Below are positions 49,452 through 62,400 of a stretch of DNA of 64,000 bases, in pieces. Below the pieces are notes generated by a model. That model worked only from the letters and a program-made list of their open reading frames with translations. It ran no database searches and had not been told where the DNA came from. Position numbers and translations under genes: made by a program. The stretch is from the NCBI GenBank assembly GCA_026686845.1, contig JAIVEN010000002.1:27192001-27256000 (forward strand), given 5' to 3'. Source of the DNA: Adenanthera pavonina. Lineage: Eukaryota > Streptophyta > Magnoliopsida > Fabales > Fabaceae. Numbering within the stretch: the first letter of the stretch is position 1; every line of letters starts with the position of its first letter.

Positions 49452-50217
49452 GAAGCTCCTTTCAGACTTAGATGAAAATTCGAATGTTGCTGAATCAAAG
49501 TTCGTCTGTCAGAGAGCATTTTTCAAACTTAGTTTCTTCTTGATTTCAGATGAACTTTAGCATAGTTTCAGATGAATTTCTTTGGTTTTCACAAATTGCA
49601 TTTCATCTGAAATTCGAATGTTGAAACTGTGAAGTTCGTCTGTCACAAAAAGGCTTCTTTCAGATTTGATGAAAATTCAAATTTTGAATAACCAAAATTC
49701 GTCTGACAGAGGGACACTTCTCAAGACTTATTCAGTTTTAGCTCGAAATTCGAATTTCCAAAAGCAAAGTTCGAATTTCCAACTTGACAGTTTAGTTAAG
49801 CTTTCAAACTTCGTCTGTTTGTGAGTAGTTTTCAAATAAGCAAAGATTTAACTTCAAATCAAGGTTTGAAAACGTCTTTTTCTCAAATCAAAATCTTTTA
49901 CCCATCTAAACATAAACTAAAGATCCTACAAAAGATCTAATAGAAAATACTTAGTAAATCTTCACTTGAAATAGCTTTTATCTCCTTTGATATCTTCAAT
50001 CCAAGCTCTTGAGTGTTGGTTTGGAATCATCAAAACTCTTGATCCAACAACATGTATATTTTCAAATACTTATTATTTAGTTGCAACTATTCATATTTTG
50101 TTTCTCTTTCTTCCACAGAATGAACTCTCCAATTCCATGCCTTAAGCTAGTGAGGAGGAAAACGTTTGGTAGGATATACTTGGTAAGGCACTGGAGGCCT
50201 CTGAGTATCCTAGTCAT

Positions 50218-51833
50218 TGTTGAATCAAGTGTTTTGATGATTCTAAACCAACCTTCAAGAGCTTGGAATAAAGATATCAAAGATGCACAAAAGGTCTCAA
50301 GTGAAAGAATTTTGGAGAAATCAGTGCAAGAATAGATGTAGAATGTTTAGTTATGTTTTAATTTGAGTAAAAGACTTTGATTTGGTGAAAAGATGTTTTA
50401 AAGCCTTGATTATATATTAATTCATGTAATATTTGAAAAACACCCACTAATAGATTAAGTTTGAAAGATTTATACTGATATGCTATTTTGAAAATTCAAA
50501 CTTTGGCTTTGGAAATTCAAATTTCATATTAAAAATGAACAAGTCTGAAAAGAGGCTTCTCTGACAGATGAATTTTAACTTGAGAAATTCATATTTTGAT
50601 ACGTGTCTGAAAAGAGCTTTCTCTGACAGACAAACTTTGACTTTTGAAAATTTGAATTTCAGATAAAATGCAACTTATGAAAATTGAAAAATACCTCTGA
50701 GAATATGTCAAAGTTCATCTGAAACCAAAATTAGATAGGACTTCAAAATTGCTCACTGACAGGCGAACTTTGAACATGAAAATTTGAATTTCAGAAACAA
50801 AGCTTGTGAGTTTGTTATAATGATATGTTGACATACGAATGACAGTATTCATAAATTTGAACTTTGAAGTAAGTCTAAAAAGAGGTCTCTCTGACAGACA
50901 AACTTTGCCCTTTGAAAATTTGAATCTCGAATAAGATGAACTACTATGCCTTATTAAACCAGCTACTGACAAACAAATTTTGGGTTCCAAAATTCAAATT
51001 TCGAAGGCACTGTAGCAAAATGAAATTACTGTTCACACTAAACAGAAAGACTTTCAACATGAAAATTCATATGTTCAAACATAGAAACATTTTCCAAAGA
51101 TCAAAATTTGAACTTTGTTTCATGACAGACAAACTTTGACTATTCAACGTTGAAGTCTTTAGCCTTCGGTCTCTGCGAAATTCGTTGGATAACTTCTCTA
51201 ATGAATAGTTTTTCAGAGTAACTATTAGGTAACTTCTCCAATGGATAGATTTTGTCTCTAACGTATAGTTGAGACCAAAATCTATAAATATAACATCATT
51301 TGAAGTTGTGAAAAATGATTTTAACTTTTTATATACTGAAACTCTGCCAAATCATCTACTCCAAGTCTCTTACTCTAACATACTTCAATATTTGTACTCT
51401 AACTATCATATACACTCTGATTAAGAGAGTTCATCCATTGTAAATAATCTTATCTTCATTTGGAAGAAAGATTTTCTTATGAGGGGATATCACAAGGGAT
51501 TGGGAAAGCACTTAACTAGAGTGCAAAGAGTGAAAGAGTGAGCTCTAGAAACAGAGCATCAACGATATACTGTGGCATTTGCAAAAAGCCCATTGAATTC
51601 TTGCAGTAGTGAAAATCTCAAGTGGTGACTTGGGGATTGGATGTAGGTCAAGTTGAGAGACCGAACTAGGATAAATATCTGAGTCTTCTCTTTCCTACTA
51701 CTACTTTTACTGTTTATTCATTTATACTCTGTTTTACTATCACCCTTTTCTTTCTTCACTTTCTTGACGTTTTGCAGAAAAATTTTTAATCTTCCTAATT
51801 CACCCCCATCTTAGGAAGCCAGCTTATCTTACA
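50218..51833 (+). repeat. 5' LTR of Copia-3 (1616 bp)
   Basis: Start TGTTGAATCAAGTG, end CAGCTTATCTTACA. TATA box at 51283-51290. The AACGG cores upstream of it are mutated here. Confidence 0.88.
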
Positions 51834-51835
51834 AG

Positions 51836-51849
51836 TGATATCAGAGACC
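51836..51849 (+). promoter_or_regulatory. Degenerate primer binding site of Copia-3
   Basis: TGATATCAGAGACC two bases after the LTR corresponds to TGGTATCAGAGCC with changes. Confidence 0.75.
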
Positions 51850-51888
51850 GGATTCACTATCAAAGGATTTAACAGTCTAAGAAATACA

Positions 51889-54800
51889 ATGGCTGGCTTC
51901 AAAGAAAGCATACTACTAGAGGGAAAAAACACAAATAGACCACCTGGCTTCACTAGAGAACACTATGGATACTGGAAGATGAGGACGCAAATCTATATTC
52001 AGTCAATTGATTTGGACATCTGGTCCATCATCCAGAAGGGAGATTTTGTCCCAATGGCATTGCAAGATGATGGGAAGTATAGAGAAAAGCCAGAAGTTGA
52101 ATGGAACGAGGAAGATAGAATAAGAGTCTTACTGAACTTCAAGGAAAAACATTACTTGGTCAAGTGTATTGAATCAAGACGAATTCTACAGGGTCTTATA
52201 GTGCTCTACTGCCAAGGAAATGTGGGAGACCTTGCAAATTGCTCATAAAGGAACAACTAGAGTTAGAGAAAACAAATTGAACACCTGAATAGGTGAATAT
52301 GAAAGCTTCAAAATGGCAGAAAGAGAAAGTGTAAAATAGCCACATAAGAGATTCACCCTTATTGTGAATTAACTGGAGAGTCTGGGAAAGGAGTACACTC
52401 AGACAGAAAAGGTCAGAAAGATCCTCAGAGCTCTCCCTTTGGAATGGCAACCTAAAGTGACAGCAATAGAGGAAGCCAGAGGAGAATCAATGGCCTCTGT
52501 CACAGCTCTTTTTGGTAGCCTCGAGGAGTATGAAGGAAAAATGAAGGCTCTCAAGGAGGCAGGACAACACAGAAAGAAGAAAGGTCTTGCTCTGAAAGCT
52601 GCTGAGAAGAAATAAGAAGAATATGACGATGGAGATGAGCTAGATGAAGAAACTCTGGCTATGATGGTCAGAAAATTTGGAAGATTCTACAGCAAGAAGA
52701 GAAATAAGAAAATCTTCAAGGAAGGAGCAGCTAGAGATAGCAAGAGAGAAGTAAAAGAACTTGTGACTTGCTACAAGTGTAAAAAGCAGGGACATATCAA
52801 ATGGGATTGTCCACAATTCTTCAAGAAGCAAGAGAAAGTAAAGAAAGCTGCAGACAAAGGCAAGAAGAAAAGAGCTTACATCTCATCAATATGGGGCAAC
52901 AGCCCAAATGAGGAAGAAGATGATAAGGATGAATTTGCCAACATCTGTCTGATGGTACTTGTCTCTGAAAAAGCTGAAATCCCATGCAACAATGATCAAG
53001 AAAATGAGGTATAAGAATCTGAACCTTCCTATTCTGAATTACTGGATGTATTTCATGAGTTGCATGATAAGTTTGTCAAGGTTGCCAAAGAATTGAAGCA
53101 AGCTAAGAAAAAGATTAACAAACTAGAATCTCAATGCAACATCTCTGAAATTGCTTCTCTGCCTATTGTTGAATCTACTTGTTATAAATCATGTATTGAA
53201 TTAAAGCAAACCAATGACTATCTAGTGAAAAACATGTCTAGGCTTACAAAAGGTAAAGATATGTTGTTTTGCTTTAATGGGAAGCCAAAGAATATCACAG
53301 AGAAAGGTTAAACTTGGCTATGATCCTTGTGCAGTCAAGGAAAAGATTAAGAAAAAGAATCAGAATATATATATGAGACATTTTGTGCATGCTAGTGGCA
53401 ATAGAAAGAAAGAACATATTTCATGGCACATTGAATCTTATGATCAACCAAGGCATGCAAAACAAAAATATTATCTGCATTGCTTTCTTTATCTCAATCC
53501 AGTACTCCCTTTACCACCTGTTACTTCTGTAACAAGAAGGGATATATTTCCAATTCATGTACTTTAAAAAAAAATGGACTTAACAGGAAGGCTAAATGGG
53601 TTCCCAAAGGTACATCTATATCTAGGGAAAATACTACTGATAGAAAAGGACCCAAGCAAATTTGGGTGCCTAAAAAGAAAATATGAACTTTGTCTTGCAG
53701 GTTTGTCTTAAAGCTAAAAAGAGCAATAAATGGTATATGGACAGTGCCTGCTTAAGCTATAGTGATAAGGAGAAGTTCATCACCTTTAGAGACAAGAAAG
53801 GAGGAAAGGTGACTTTTGGAGGTGATCAATATGGCAAAATAGTTGGCATTGGCATTGTGGGCAAGAATCCTGAAATATTTATTGAAGAGGTACTATTTGT
53901 AATTGGCCTCAACCATAATCTGCTAAGTGTGAGCCAGACATGTGAAAACGAAAATGGGTATTGTTTGACTCAAAGTTCTGCTTGGTCATATGAAAAAGTA
54001 ATCATAAAATAATACTCAAGGCTCAAAGGGATGATAACTGTTATACTATTGATCTTGATAAACTTCCTTCCTTAGATTTTGTATGTCTGATTAGTCAGGA
54101 TAATGATAGTTGATTCTGGTATAGAAGATTAGCACATGTTAACATGAATCAACTATCAAAACTAGTTAAAAATGAGTTAGTCACTGGCCTACCAAATATT
54201 TCTTTTGAAAAAGACAAAGAATATGATGCCTGCCTGAGAGAAAAACAAACTAAAATCATCATTTAAATCTAAAAATGTAGTCACCACATCTAGACCTCTG
54301 CAACTATTACATATGGATCTGATAAGACAATCTAGAGTTAAGAGCATTGGTGGAAATCTGTATGTTCTTGTAATTGTGGATGATTACTCTAGATTTACCT
54401 AGACATTGTTTCTTTCTTCTAAAAGTGATATGTTTGATGCATTTGTAACCTTACCTAAGAAAGTGCAAAATGAGAAAGGTATTTCTATTATATCTATCAG
54501 GTTTGATCATGGAGAAGAGTTTGAAAATTCATACTTCTTAGAGTACTGGGATGAGCATGGAATTGATCATAACTTCTCAGCTCCAAGAACTCCTCAACAA
54601 AATGGAGTGGTGGAAAGAAAAAATAGAACAATTGGAGAGATGGCAAGAGCTATGCTGAATGAAAAGGAATTCTCTCAAGTATTCTGGGCTGATGTAGTAA
54701 CCACAACAAGTTACATCATAAATAGAGTCTACATTAGACTAATTCTTGCCAATACTCCTTATGAGCTGTACAAAGGAAGAAAGCCAAACCTCTCACATCT

Positions 54801-55170
54801 ACATGTATTTAGCTGTAAGTGCTTCATCCATAACAATGGAAAGGAGAATTTGGTTAAGCTTGATGCCAAATCTGATAAAGGTATATTTCTGGGCTGCTCT
54901 AGTATGTCTAAAGCATATAAAGTTTTTAATAAAAAGTCTAAATTAATAGAAGAATATGTGCATATCGTGTTTATTGAAAATGAAACTATTTCTAAGCATG
55001 TCATTGATGAAGATGATCTTATTTCAAATTTTAAGAACTTAGATCTTTCTGAAGAAGATAAAATTAAACCTCCAAAAATATCTAAATCTATTAACATAGA
55101 GAAAGAAATTAAGGAGAAAGACTTTGAGGATGAATATATTGAGGAAATGTCTCAAGAACTTCCTTGTTGA
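51889..55170 (+). pseudogene. Copia-3 gag, protease and integrase remnant
   Basis: Gag starts at ATG 51889 (MAGFKESIL) and frameshifts near 52160; the UBN2 part continues with stops to 52614. The segment 52661-53014 has a full zinc knuckle CYKCKKQGHIKWDC. A coiled-coil stretch follows (53060-53311), then the protease/pre-integrase part (53683-54012, WYMDSAC, GLNHNLLSVSQT; the catalytic-region motif is altered after the Cys). Integrase is open at 54406-55170 with DYSRFTW just upstream, FDHGEEF, PQQNGVVERKNRT and the FLGCS...AYKVFN tail. The frame ends at a stop where extra-ORF sequence begins. Many lesions make it inactive. Confidence 0.9.
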
Positions 55171-57324
55171 TCAAGGAAGGAGAAAAATCTAAGAGAAAAG
55201 CTGAACCCAGTAAGGAAACTCCTTCCAAATGCCAAAAATCTACATCCAAAGCAGATTCACAGAAAGCTGGACCCTCCTCACCGAAATCTGCAGAACCTTC
55301 GGTCCTTGTTCCTGTTAAAGTTGCCGTTGCTTCCTCCGCTTCCTCAAGTACTGAATCTGAGGAATATGAGCTTACCACACTACCATTATGGAGTACTCCT
55401 CAGGTTCAAGAAGAATATTCAACCAAGTTTGCTAGTAAAAGGGTAATCAAACCTCACTGTGTAAACTTGGAAGAATTCTTGATCTCTAACAACTTTGATG
55501 CTGGGATATGGTTGCTGAGATACAAGAATCTGTTGGAAATACTAGAAAGGTATGATGATGAGGTAGTAAAATCATGGTATGCTTCCTTGAAGTATTATAG
55601 CAAGAAGAAGTGGACAGTCAATCTAAGATCTAGGACCATTTGGCTTACTGATGAGACATTAAATGAGGTGCTCGAGATCCCTGGACAAGATGGGCTCAAA
55701 ATTGATATCACTGCCTCTGGGTACATGGATGAGGCAGAAACTGCTGATGAAGAAGGTGGCCCCATTCTAAACTATAAGGAGAGTACTATTCTGAGCACAT
55801 TGTTCAGAAGGAGGGAAAATTGGCCATCAATAAACATATTGAAGCCCACAGACCTCAGTGTTCAAGTAAGGATCCTGCACTACATAGTGTCCAGGATTAT
55901 ATTCAACAAAGGAGGCAGCTTCAATTTGATAACAAGGGCAGAGACACATGTCATGGCTGCAATCATGCGTGGGAAACTGATTAATATGAGACACATTATT
56001 CTCCAACGCATGATCAAGGCTAGAGATCAGAGGAAGGATTCCACACTCCCCTATACTGCTATCATTTCCAGAATTCTGCAGTATGCTAGAATTCAACATC
56101 TTTAGAAGGGAAGGGCAAGCCCACTGAAATCTTCAAGGAGGAAAAACTGCAAAGAATAGGCATTGAAAAGGATGAAGGAAGATGGGTTGGAGAGGGAGCA
56201 GGAAGAATCGAAGATCTATTCTTTGTTGAAGGTGCCTCCCTACAGCAAGAGGGTACTTCTGAGGCTCCTGCCAGACCTACCACTCAGCCCTCTGTGCCTA
56301 TCCCATCTCCCTCAAAGCCCACTCACATTCCATCCACTCCCTCCTCTTGTGCCAAGCCAACCAAGATCACTGAGTTATATGACAGCCTGTCTACACTCAT
56401 TCTCAGCATCAGAGATGAGCAAAATGCTAAATTTGCTCATCTGCAAGATTAGATCCATCAGTTGGCTGTAAACATGAAGGTGGTGGCTGATGCTTATGAA
56501 GAGATCAGAAGTGCAATCCCTGCCACATCAGCTCCACCTCAGCCTGGTGTCCCTGAGCCTACTCTGTCTCCCAGTCCTGAGCCACCTAGTCCCTTTGAGA
56601 TGGCATCTCCTGTTCCTGGTGTTGAAGCACAGGAATCTGAACCAACTGGCGCAGAAAGCACTCCAAAGGCCTCTAGCAATGAGGCAAGTCCTGGTCCTCC
56701 TTTGGACTATGGCATAGAGGAAGAGGGCTTCAGGAAACAAGCCCTCATGAGCCTACTGAAGCAGAAGCTCAGGATTCTATCCTGTCCACTCAAGAGACTG
56801 AGCAAGTTGAGCAGCTGGTAGCAGCCATCTCTGCTTTACCATGTCTGCAGACTGCCCTCAATGAGGAAAGGAGCATTGTGCCTATTGTTGATTTTGAAGC
56901 TATTGCTCATAATGCTCTACTGCAAGCTCAGAGGAGAAGGTTAGAAGAAATGTTTCCTCCTGCTGAACTAGCTTCTCCTTCTCTTGCTGCTTATGGTCTC
57001 TTAGAGGAACAAAGAGCTCAGTTGGCTCTTTCAAGATAGGAAATGCAAGAGCTGCTTGAGGTCTCTGATGATGATGAAGAACCTAGCCCTGAGCCTTCTG
57101 AGCCTCCTGTACCAGTTCAGCCAGAAATTCCTTTTGCTCTTGTGCCTCTTCGAGCTGTCCCTATCTCTCAGATTCCTCCTCCTGTTGACTTTGTTGGCCT
57201 TCCTGATGACGCCAAAAAGGGGGAGAAGACGAAGTAAACTGGGACTAAGCAAGCTAGAAAATCTGCTGAGTCATCCGGGAAAGAAAAGTCATACAGCAAG
57301 AAGACTAAACCAAAGAAGAAGTGA
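55164..57324 (+). pseudogene. Broken copy of the extra ORF in Copia-3
   Basis: It lacks the first 27 or so residues because the deletion that removed RT and RNase H ends inside it. It is open at 55164-56105 through the PF20167-like domain (ILHYIVSRIIF, AAIMRGKLINMRHII), then hits TAG at 56103 with a frameshift. Further pieces at 56462-56821 (QLAVNMKVVAD homologue, Pro-rich) and 57043-57237 (Pro-rich, AKKGEK) lead to the basic C-terminus ending near 57324. It is similar along its whole length to the intact 42280-44406 ORF. Confidence 0.88.
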
Positions 57325-57634
57325 TTGATTAGAACTTAGGCTGAATCTTCCTGTTATGTTTTAATTGTAGTTGTTTGTTGTTTGATGGTACTTTTTGTGT
57401 TGAAAACTGATCCTTATTGTATTTAATGGTTTTTGTATAGCAACAATTGATTAAATTAATGAATTTCTTGGTTGCAATGTTTTATGCATATTACTCTTTG
57501 AATATCTTCACTTGATCTGCTGTATATGATATCTTTTGAAATATAATGCATATGTTGAGGGGGAGCTTGTAAAAGCAAACCCAAGTACTAAGCCAGTTTG
57601 TAAGTTGTTTTGTCATCATCAAAAAGGGGGAGAA
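57325..57634 (+). other. 3' internal region of Copia-3 with polypurine tract
   Basis: Non-coding. It ends in AAAAAGGGGGAGAA at 57621-57634, directly before the 3' LTR, preceded by TTTTGTCATCATC as in Copia-2. Confidence 0.88.
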
Positions 57635-59484
57635 TGTTGAATCAAGAAGTTTTGATAATTCCAAACCAACATTGAAGAGCTTGGATTGAAAATATCAAAG
57701 GAGCTCAAAGTGTCTCAAGTGAAGAAAATTTGAGTAATCATTGATAGGATAGTTGTAGGATCTTTTGACATGGGTAAAAGATTTTGATTTAGTGGAAAAT
57801 CATTTTAAAACCTTGATTTCATGTTAGACTGTGAAATATTTGAAAGATACCCACAAACAGACGAAGTTTGAAAGTTTTAACTGAACTAGCATGTTGGAAA
57901 TTTGAACTTTGCCTTTGGAAATTCGAATTTTGAGCTAAAACTGAACAAGTCTGAAGAGATGTCTCTCTGTTAGACAAATTTTCTTCTCCAAAATTCAAAT
58001 TTTCATCTAAGTCTGAAAGAAGCCTTTTTGGTGACAGACGAACTTCAGATATTCAAAATTCAAATTTCAGATAAAATGCAGTTTGAGAAAACCAAAGAAA
58101 TTCGTCTGAAATAATGTTAAAGTTCATCTGAAATCAAGATGAAATTGAGTTTCAAAAATACTATCTGACAGACGAACTTTGGCTTTCCAACATTCAAATT
58201 TTCATATAAGTCTCAAAGAAGCTTCTTTGAAACAGACGAACTTTGAGTCTTCAAAATTTGAATTTCAGACAAAACATAACTTATGAAAATGGGAGAAATT
58301 CATCTGAAACAATGTTAAAGTTCATCTGAGATCAAGAATAATCTAAGTTTCAGAACTGCTTTCTGTCAAACGAACTTTGAACATTAAAATTCAAATTTCA
58401 GAAGCTAAGGTTGTGAGTCTATTGGAATGAAATATTGACATACGAATGACAGAGTTTTGTAACTTCGAATGTTGAAGTTAGTCTGAAAAGAATCTCTCTG
58501 ACAGACGAACTTCACTCCTTCAAAATTTGAATTTCGAAGAAAGTGAACTACTGTGCCTCTTTTAACGTTCTACAGATAGATGAATTTTGGGCTTCCAAAA
58601 TTCGAATTTCGAAGGCACTGTAGAAAATTGAAAACACTATTCACACTTAACCAAAAAACTTTCTTCTTGAAAATTAGTATGTCACATTGTGAAAATATTT
58701 TGTAAGTTTCAAAATTCGAATTTCACTGCATGAAGAGACGAACTTCGTGATGTAACATTGGAAGCTTTAACCTTCAGTTCCTTCGAAATTCATCTGTTGG
58801 CCAACCGAAATTCAAACTTCAGTATGTCAGAAGCATTAAATGCGGTTGGTTAACGGATAGTTTTTCAAAGTAACCGTTGGACAACTTCCCCAATGGATAG
58901 ATTTTGTCTCTAACGGACATTAGAGACCTAAATCTATAAATATAACATCATTTGAAGTTATGGGTAACAAATCAAACTTGTATATACCGAAATTCTGCCA
59001 AATCTTCTTCACAAAAGCTTTTACCCTCTCAACTTCAATATCTGTACTTTAACCTTCATATTTACTCTATTCAAGAGAGTTATATCTTTGTAAACAATCT
59101 ACTCTTTATCTGGAAGATATATTTACCTGTGAGGAGAAATCACAAGGGGTTTGGAAAGCACATTGTAAGAGTGCTTAGAGAGATTGAGAAAGCTCCAGAA
59201 ACAGAGCATACTCATTATACTGTGGTATTAGCAAGAAGCCCATTGAATTCTTGCTGAATAGTGAAAAATCTAAAGAGTTGTCTTGGGGACTGGACGTAGG
59301 TCAAGTGGATAGACCGAACCAGGATAAATTACTGAGTCTTTCTCTCCTTATCTTTACTTTTTAGCTTGCTCTGTTTTATACATTGCTTCCATTATACTGT
59401 GCTATCTTCACCCATTTCACTTTGTGTAGAAAAATTTCAATCTTCCCAATTCACCCCCCTCTTGGGAAGTCAGCCTTGCTAACA
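57635..59484 (+). repeat. 3' LTR of Copia-3 (1850 bp)
   Basis: Start TGTTGAATCAAGAAG, end CAGCCTTGCTAACA. TATA box at 58936-58943 and the MSA-like motif at 58871-58881 (TAACCGTTGGA). About ten TTCGTCTGT/CAGACGAA modules lie in its upstream part. Confidence 0.9.
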
Positions 59485-62400
59485 TAAGAGAATTTAGATG
59501 AAGTTTTTATTGGAGGTGAAAGCAACTCTGGTCTCTTCAGAATAGAATGATGAATGAGACTATATGTAAATATGTACAAATATGTAAATGTAAAGAACAA
59601 TGATGACTGCATGTTTTGAGTGTATCATAAGCAGTCATAAATGGGAAGTATAATAAAATGATAATGTAATGAGAGCATAAGAATTTATGCACGAAGTTTA
59701 CTCATTTAAATAAATGTATTATGTTTATAAATGTTATCTGAGTAGAATGATCATACATTGTGAATTTATTATTATAAGAATGGAATGAAGATAAATGAAA
59801 AGGTTCACATTAGGAGACGAATAAGAGTAGAGACTTCTCAACAAGGAAAGACACCACAGGGTGATCTTTCACAAGTTATTATGAATAGATGATATTAGCA
59901 ACAAAGGATTTAAAAAAAAATTACAGTGAACCTTAGATGCTAAGAGACAACTTCAAGAAGATATAGTTGAAATTTCATCTCTAAGGCAATATCAGCCGCA
60001 GGTACCCTAGACTGTATTAATGAACTTGCTAGCAGGAACAAAAATTGATCATGCTAAAGCATAGCATGTAATAGCTCAGTTTTTGAGATGATGTCCACCT
60101 TCACTTCATGAAAGGCTTGAAGTATAAATGGTTAAGGACTGGATATTGAGTTTAGAAGGGATTTTCATATTAATGAGATATTCCTCTAAAATGAAATCCC
60201 TATAGGCTATCTATTTATGCACTTAAGAAAAAGACAGATAGATGATGGATTAGTACTGAATTGATCCTGCAAGTTCAGAACATACCCTTGATGTGGAAAT
60301 TATTTTGTAATCTTTTATGATAAATATTTCTTGCAGTCAGTTAGAGATGAGAAAGAAGATAAGATCATTATGTTTTGAGAAGTGATGGATTAGTCAGTAA
60401 GTAAGTATGAAGCCGCATTCATGCAATTAGTACGAAACTCCACCTAGTTATTATAGTATGATGACTAGAGGTGGAAGACAGAAAAGCTAAGAGGAGGAAT
60501 AAAGCCAGTCATCAGGGAAAGGAAATCCTTAATACAAAGTGTGCAATTTAGTATGCTAGTAGAGGCTAGCAGAATGAAAGGGAATAATTTGAATTATGAA
60601 AGTTTTATGTTTGTTACCTAATAAATATTAAAGAAGCTACTGCTAACAAAAGTGAGAAAAGTAGAAAGAAAATGAAGCTATGAAATAATCGTAGCAAGAA
60701 AAGAAATATACTCTTCTATATTACAGTTTTCTCCTACAAGTATAAAGTATCGTTTCATGAAAATCTAGCCTAAGAATATTACAGTGGTATAAGGGATTAG
60801 TCTTAAAGATAACTAATTAGAGTTGCTGGATTAGTTGACGATGTTTTACATATTATTTGTTTACCTTAAGTCTTGAACTCTTTTATAATTTGATCACAGT
60901 TAAATCCTATTAGTAAAAAGATGATGTAGGATCACAGAGGATCCTAGCAGGACTTAGAGATCACAGTAGATCTCATGGTCACTGTAGAGCAATAACAAGG
61001 TTGTAGTAGACCTCTACAAAGAATGAGATGATGAGCCCTACAGTACTAATAGTTCTCTGAAAAAGGATGACCCAGGATGATTTTAGAAAGATATAAAGTC
61101 TCATTAATCAGCAGCTAGTATGAATGTTCACCTAAGGCTTTTCTTGAATGTCTAGCCACTGACTCGAAAGTAGCTAAGAAATATGATGGTGGGTGATGAT
61201 AAGTTGAAAGGTAAATACCTCACATATGAAGTGAAAGTGCTATCAGTGGCAAAATGTTTTCAATGATAAATGAAAGAGGCTAGCAAGAAATGAATGATAC
61301 AAAAAAAAGAGAAGATAAAGTAATTAAGAAAAGAATCAATAGGAAGAAACTAATGTATAAAGGAAGATAAGCTAGAAAAAGAAATAGTCATGAGAAAGAA
61401 AATAAGAAGACTAATGTATGATCAAGGAAAGAGGTTAATCAGCCTATGAACTATGATAATTCCAATGAGCTTGGGCTAGATGAATTTTTTAATGAGAATG
61501 GTAGCTTCTTCCAACCAAATCTAGGACTCCAAATCCAAATAGATGTTAGAGGTATATATGATGGATGTCACGTGGGATTTGGAGGATATGTTTTAGCTAT
61601 GTATTCCCTGAGTGTTGGATTAGAAGAGAAGAAATTTTTAGAAGGGAATCATGATTATAGTCTCCTTTAAAGTTAATGAGTTGAGCAAGTACTTGATACC
61701 ATAAATGGATTACAAGCTCTAGAATGGTATCAAGAATTGCTTGGAATTAAGTATACCCTATGTTGGGAAATTGTCTCATTGCCTATATATTCAGGCAGTA
61801 TGTTATTGTAGAAGGAAGAAGTTTAAGTGTTAGAAGTCTCAGAAAAGAAACTAGAGACGGATCCAAAAGGAGATCCCATGGAGATAATAGATGACAAATA
61901 ATAGGTTTGTCATTAGTATTGAAACCCCGTAAGTTCAGTATAACAAGAGATGATGCAAGTATAAAGTAATGCAAATGTAGATATGAGTTATAGGAAGAAT
62001 ATGTATGTATGATGTTCAAGGTATAAATTATGAAGTAAGAAAGGAGAAAATAGTGGCAGGCAATTTAGGGAATTATGAAATCTTAGAGATGGTAGATTGC
62101 TAATCTTGGAATGAAAACTAGCCATAGAACGAAATATTTATGGCTGAAAGATCTCACAATGAATGAAATCTTTCATTAGCTACCAAAGTGGGAAAAAGAG
62201 AGATAGCTCTTGGGGAAAAGCCTTATTGAGCCAAGATAGTAGCACTTGGGGGGAAGCCCAATTGAGCCAAGAAAGATGAAATCCCGCTTATGATAAAGGC
62301 CACCGAGGCGAGGCAGATGAAAGGCAGCTCCTGGGGTGATACCCAAATGAGCCAAAAATGGTGAGAGGCCGAGGGCTAGATTCTAACTGAGTTAGCAAGA

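Larger units (their letters stand above)
39145..50049 (-). mobile_element. Sirevirus-like solo LTR split by Copia-2, ACATG target duplication
   Basis: The two halves, 39145-40273 and 49452-50049, join into one LTR of 1727 bp running from TGTTAGCAAGG to ...TTGATCCAACA. ACATG flanks the whole at 39140-39144 and 50050-50054. The insertion lies in intron 4 of the CACTA-2 protease-gene copy. It shares its sequence and module order with the LTRs of Copia-2. It carries TATAAATA (39687-39694, minus strand) and TCCAACGGTTA (39748-39758). Confidence 0.9.
33890..50217 (+). mobile_element. CACTA-2, decayed second copy of the CACTA-1 family, split by retrotransposons
   Basis: Similarity to CACTA-1 starts in the upstream region near 33890 (its counterpart is 8770-8960). 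It runs through a transposase (34645-37891) and the first exons of the protease gene (38005-39144), then resumes at 50050 with exon 5. It ends at 50217, where Copia-3 begins; I do not find it again after 59484. Neither subterminal array nor CACTA end is present. Orientation is opposite to CACTA-1. Confidence 0.85.
50218..59484 (+). mobile_element. Copia-3, Sirevirus-like Copia element lacking RT and RNase H
   Basis: It has a 5' LTR at 50218-51833, primer site, gag, zinc knuckle, protease, integrase, extra ORF, polypurine tract and 3' LTR at 57635-59484. RT and RNase H are absent. The LTRs differ in length (1616 and 1850 bp) and clearly in sequence, so the element is old or chimeric. Flanks GTCAT and TAAGA do not match, and the target CACTA-2 does not continue on the right, so a deletion or recombination has changed the right flank. 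Confidence 0.87.
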
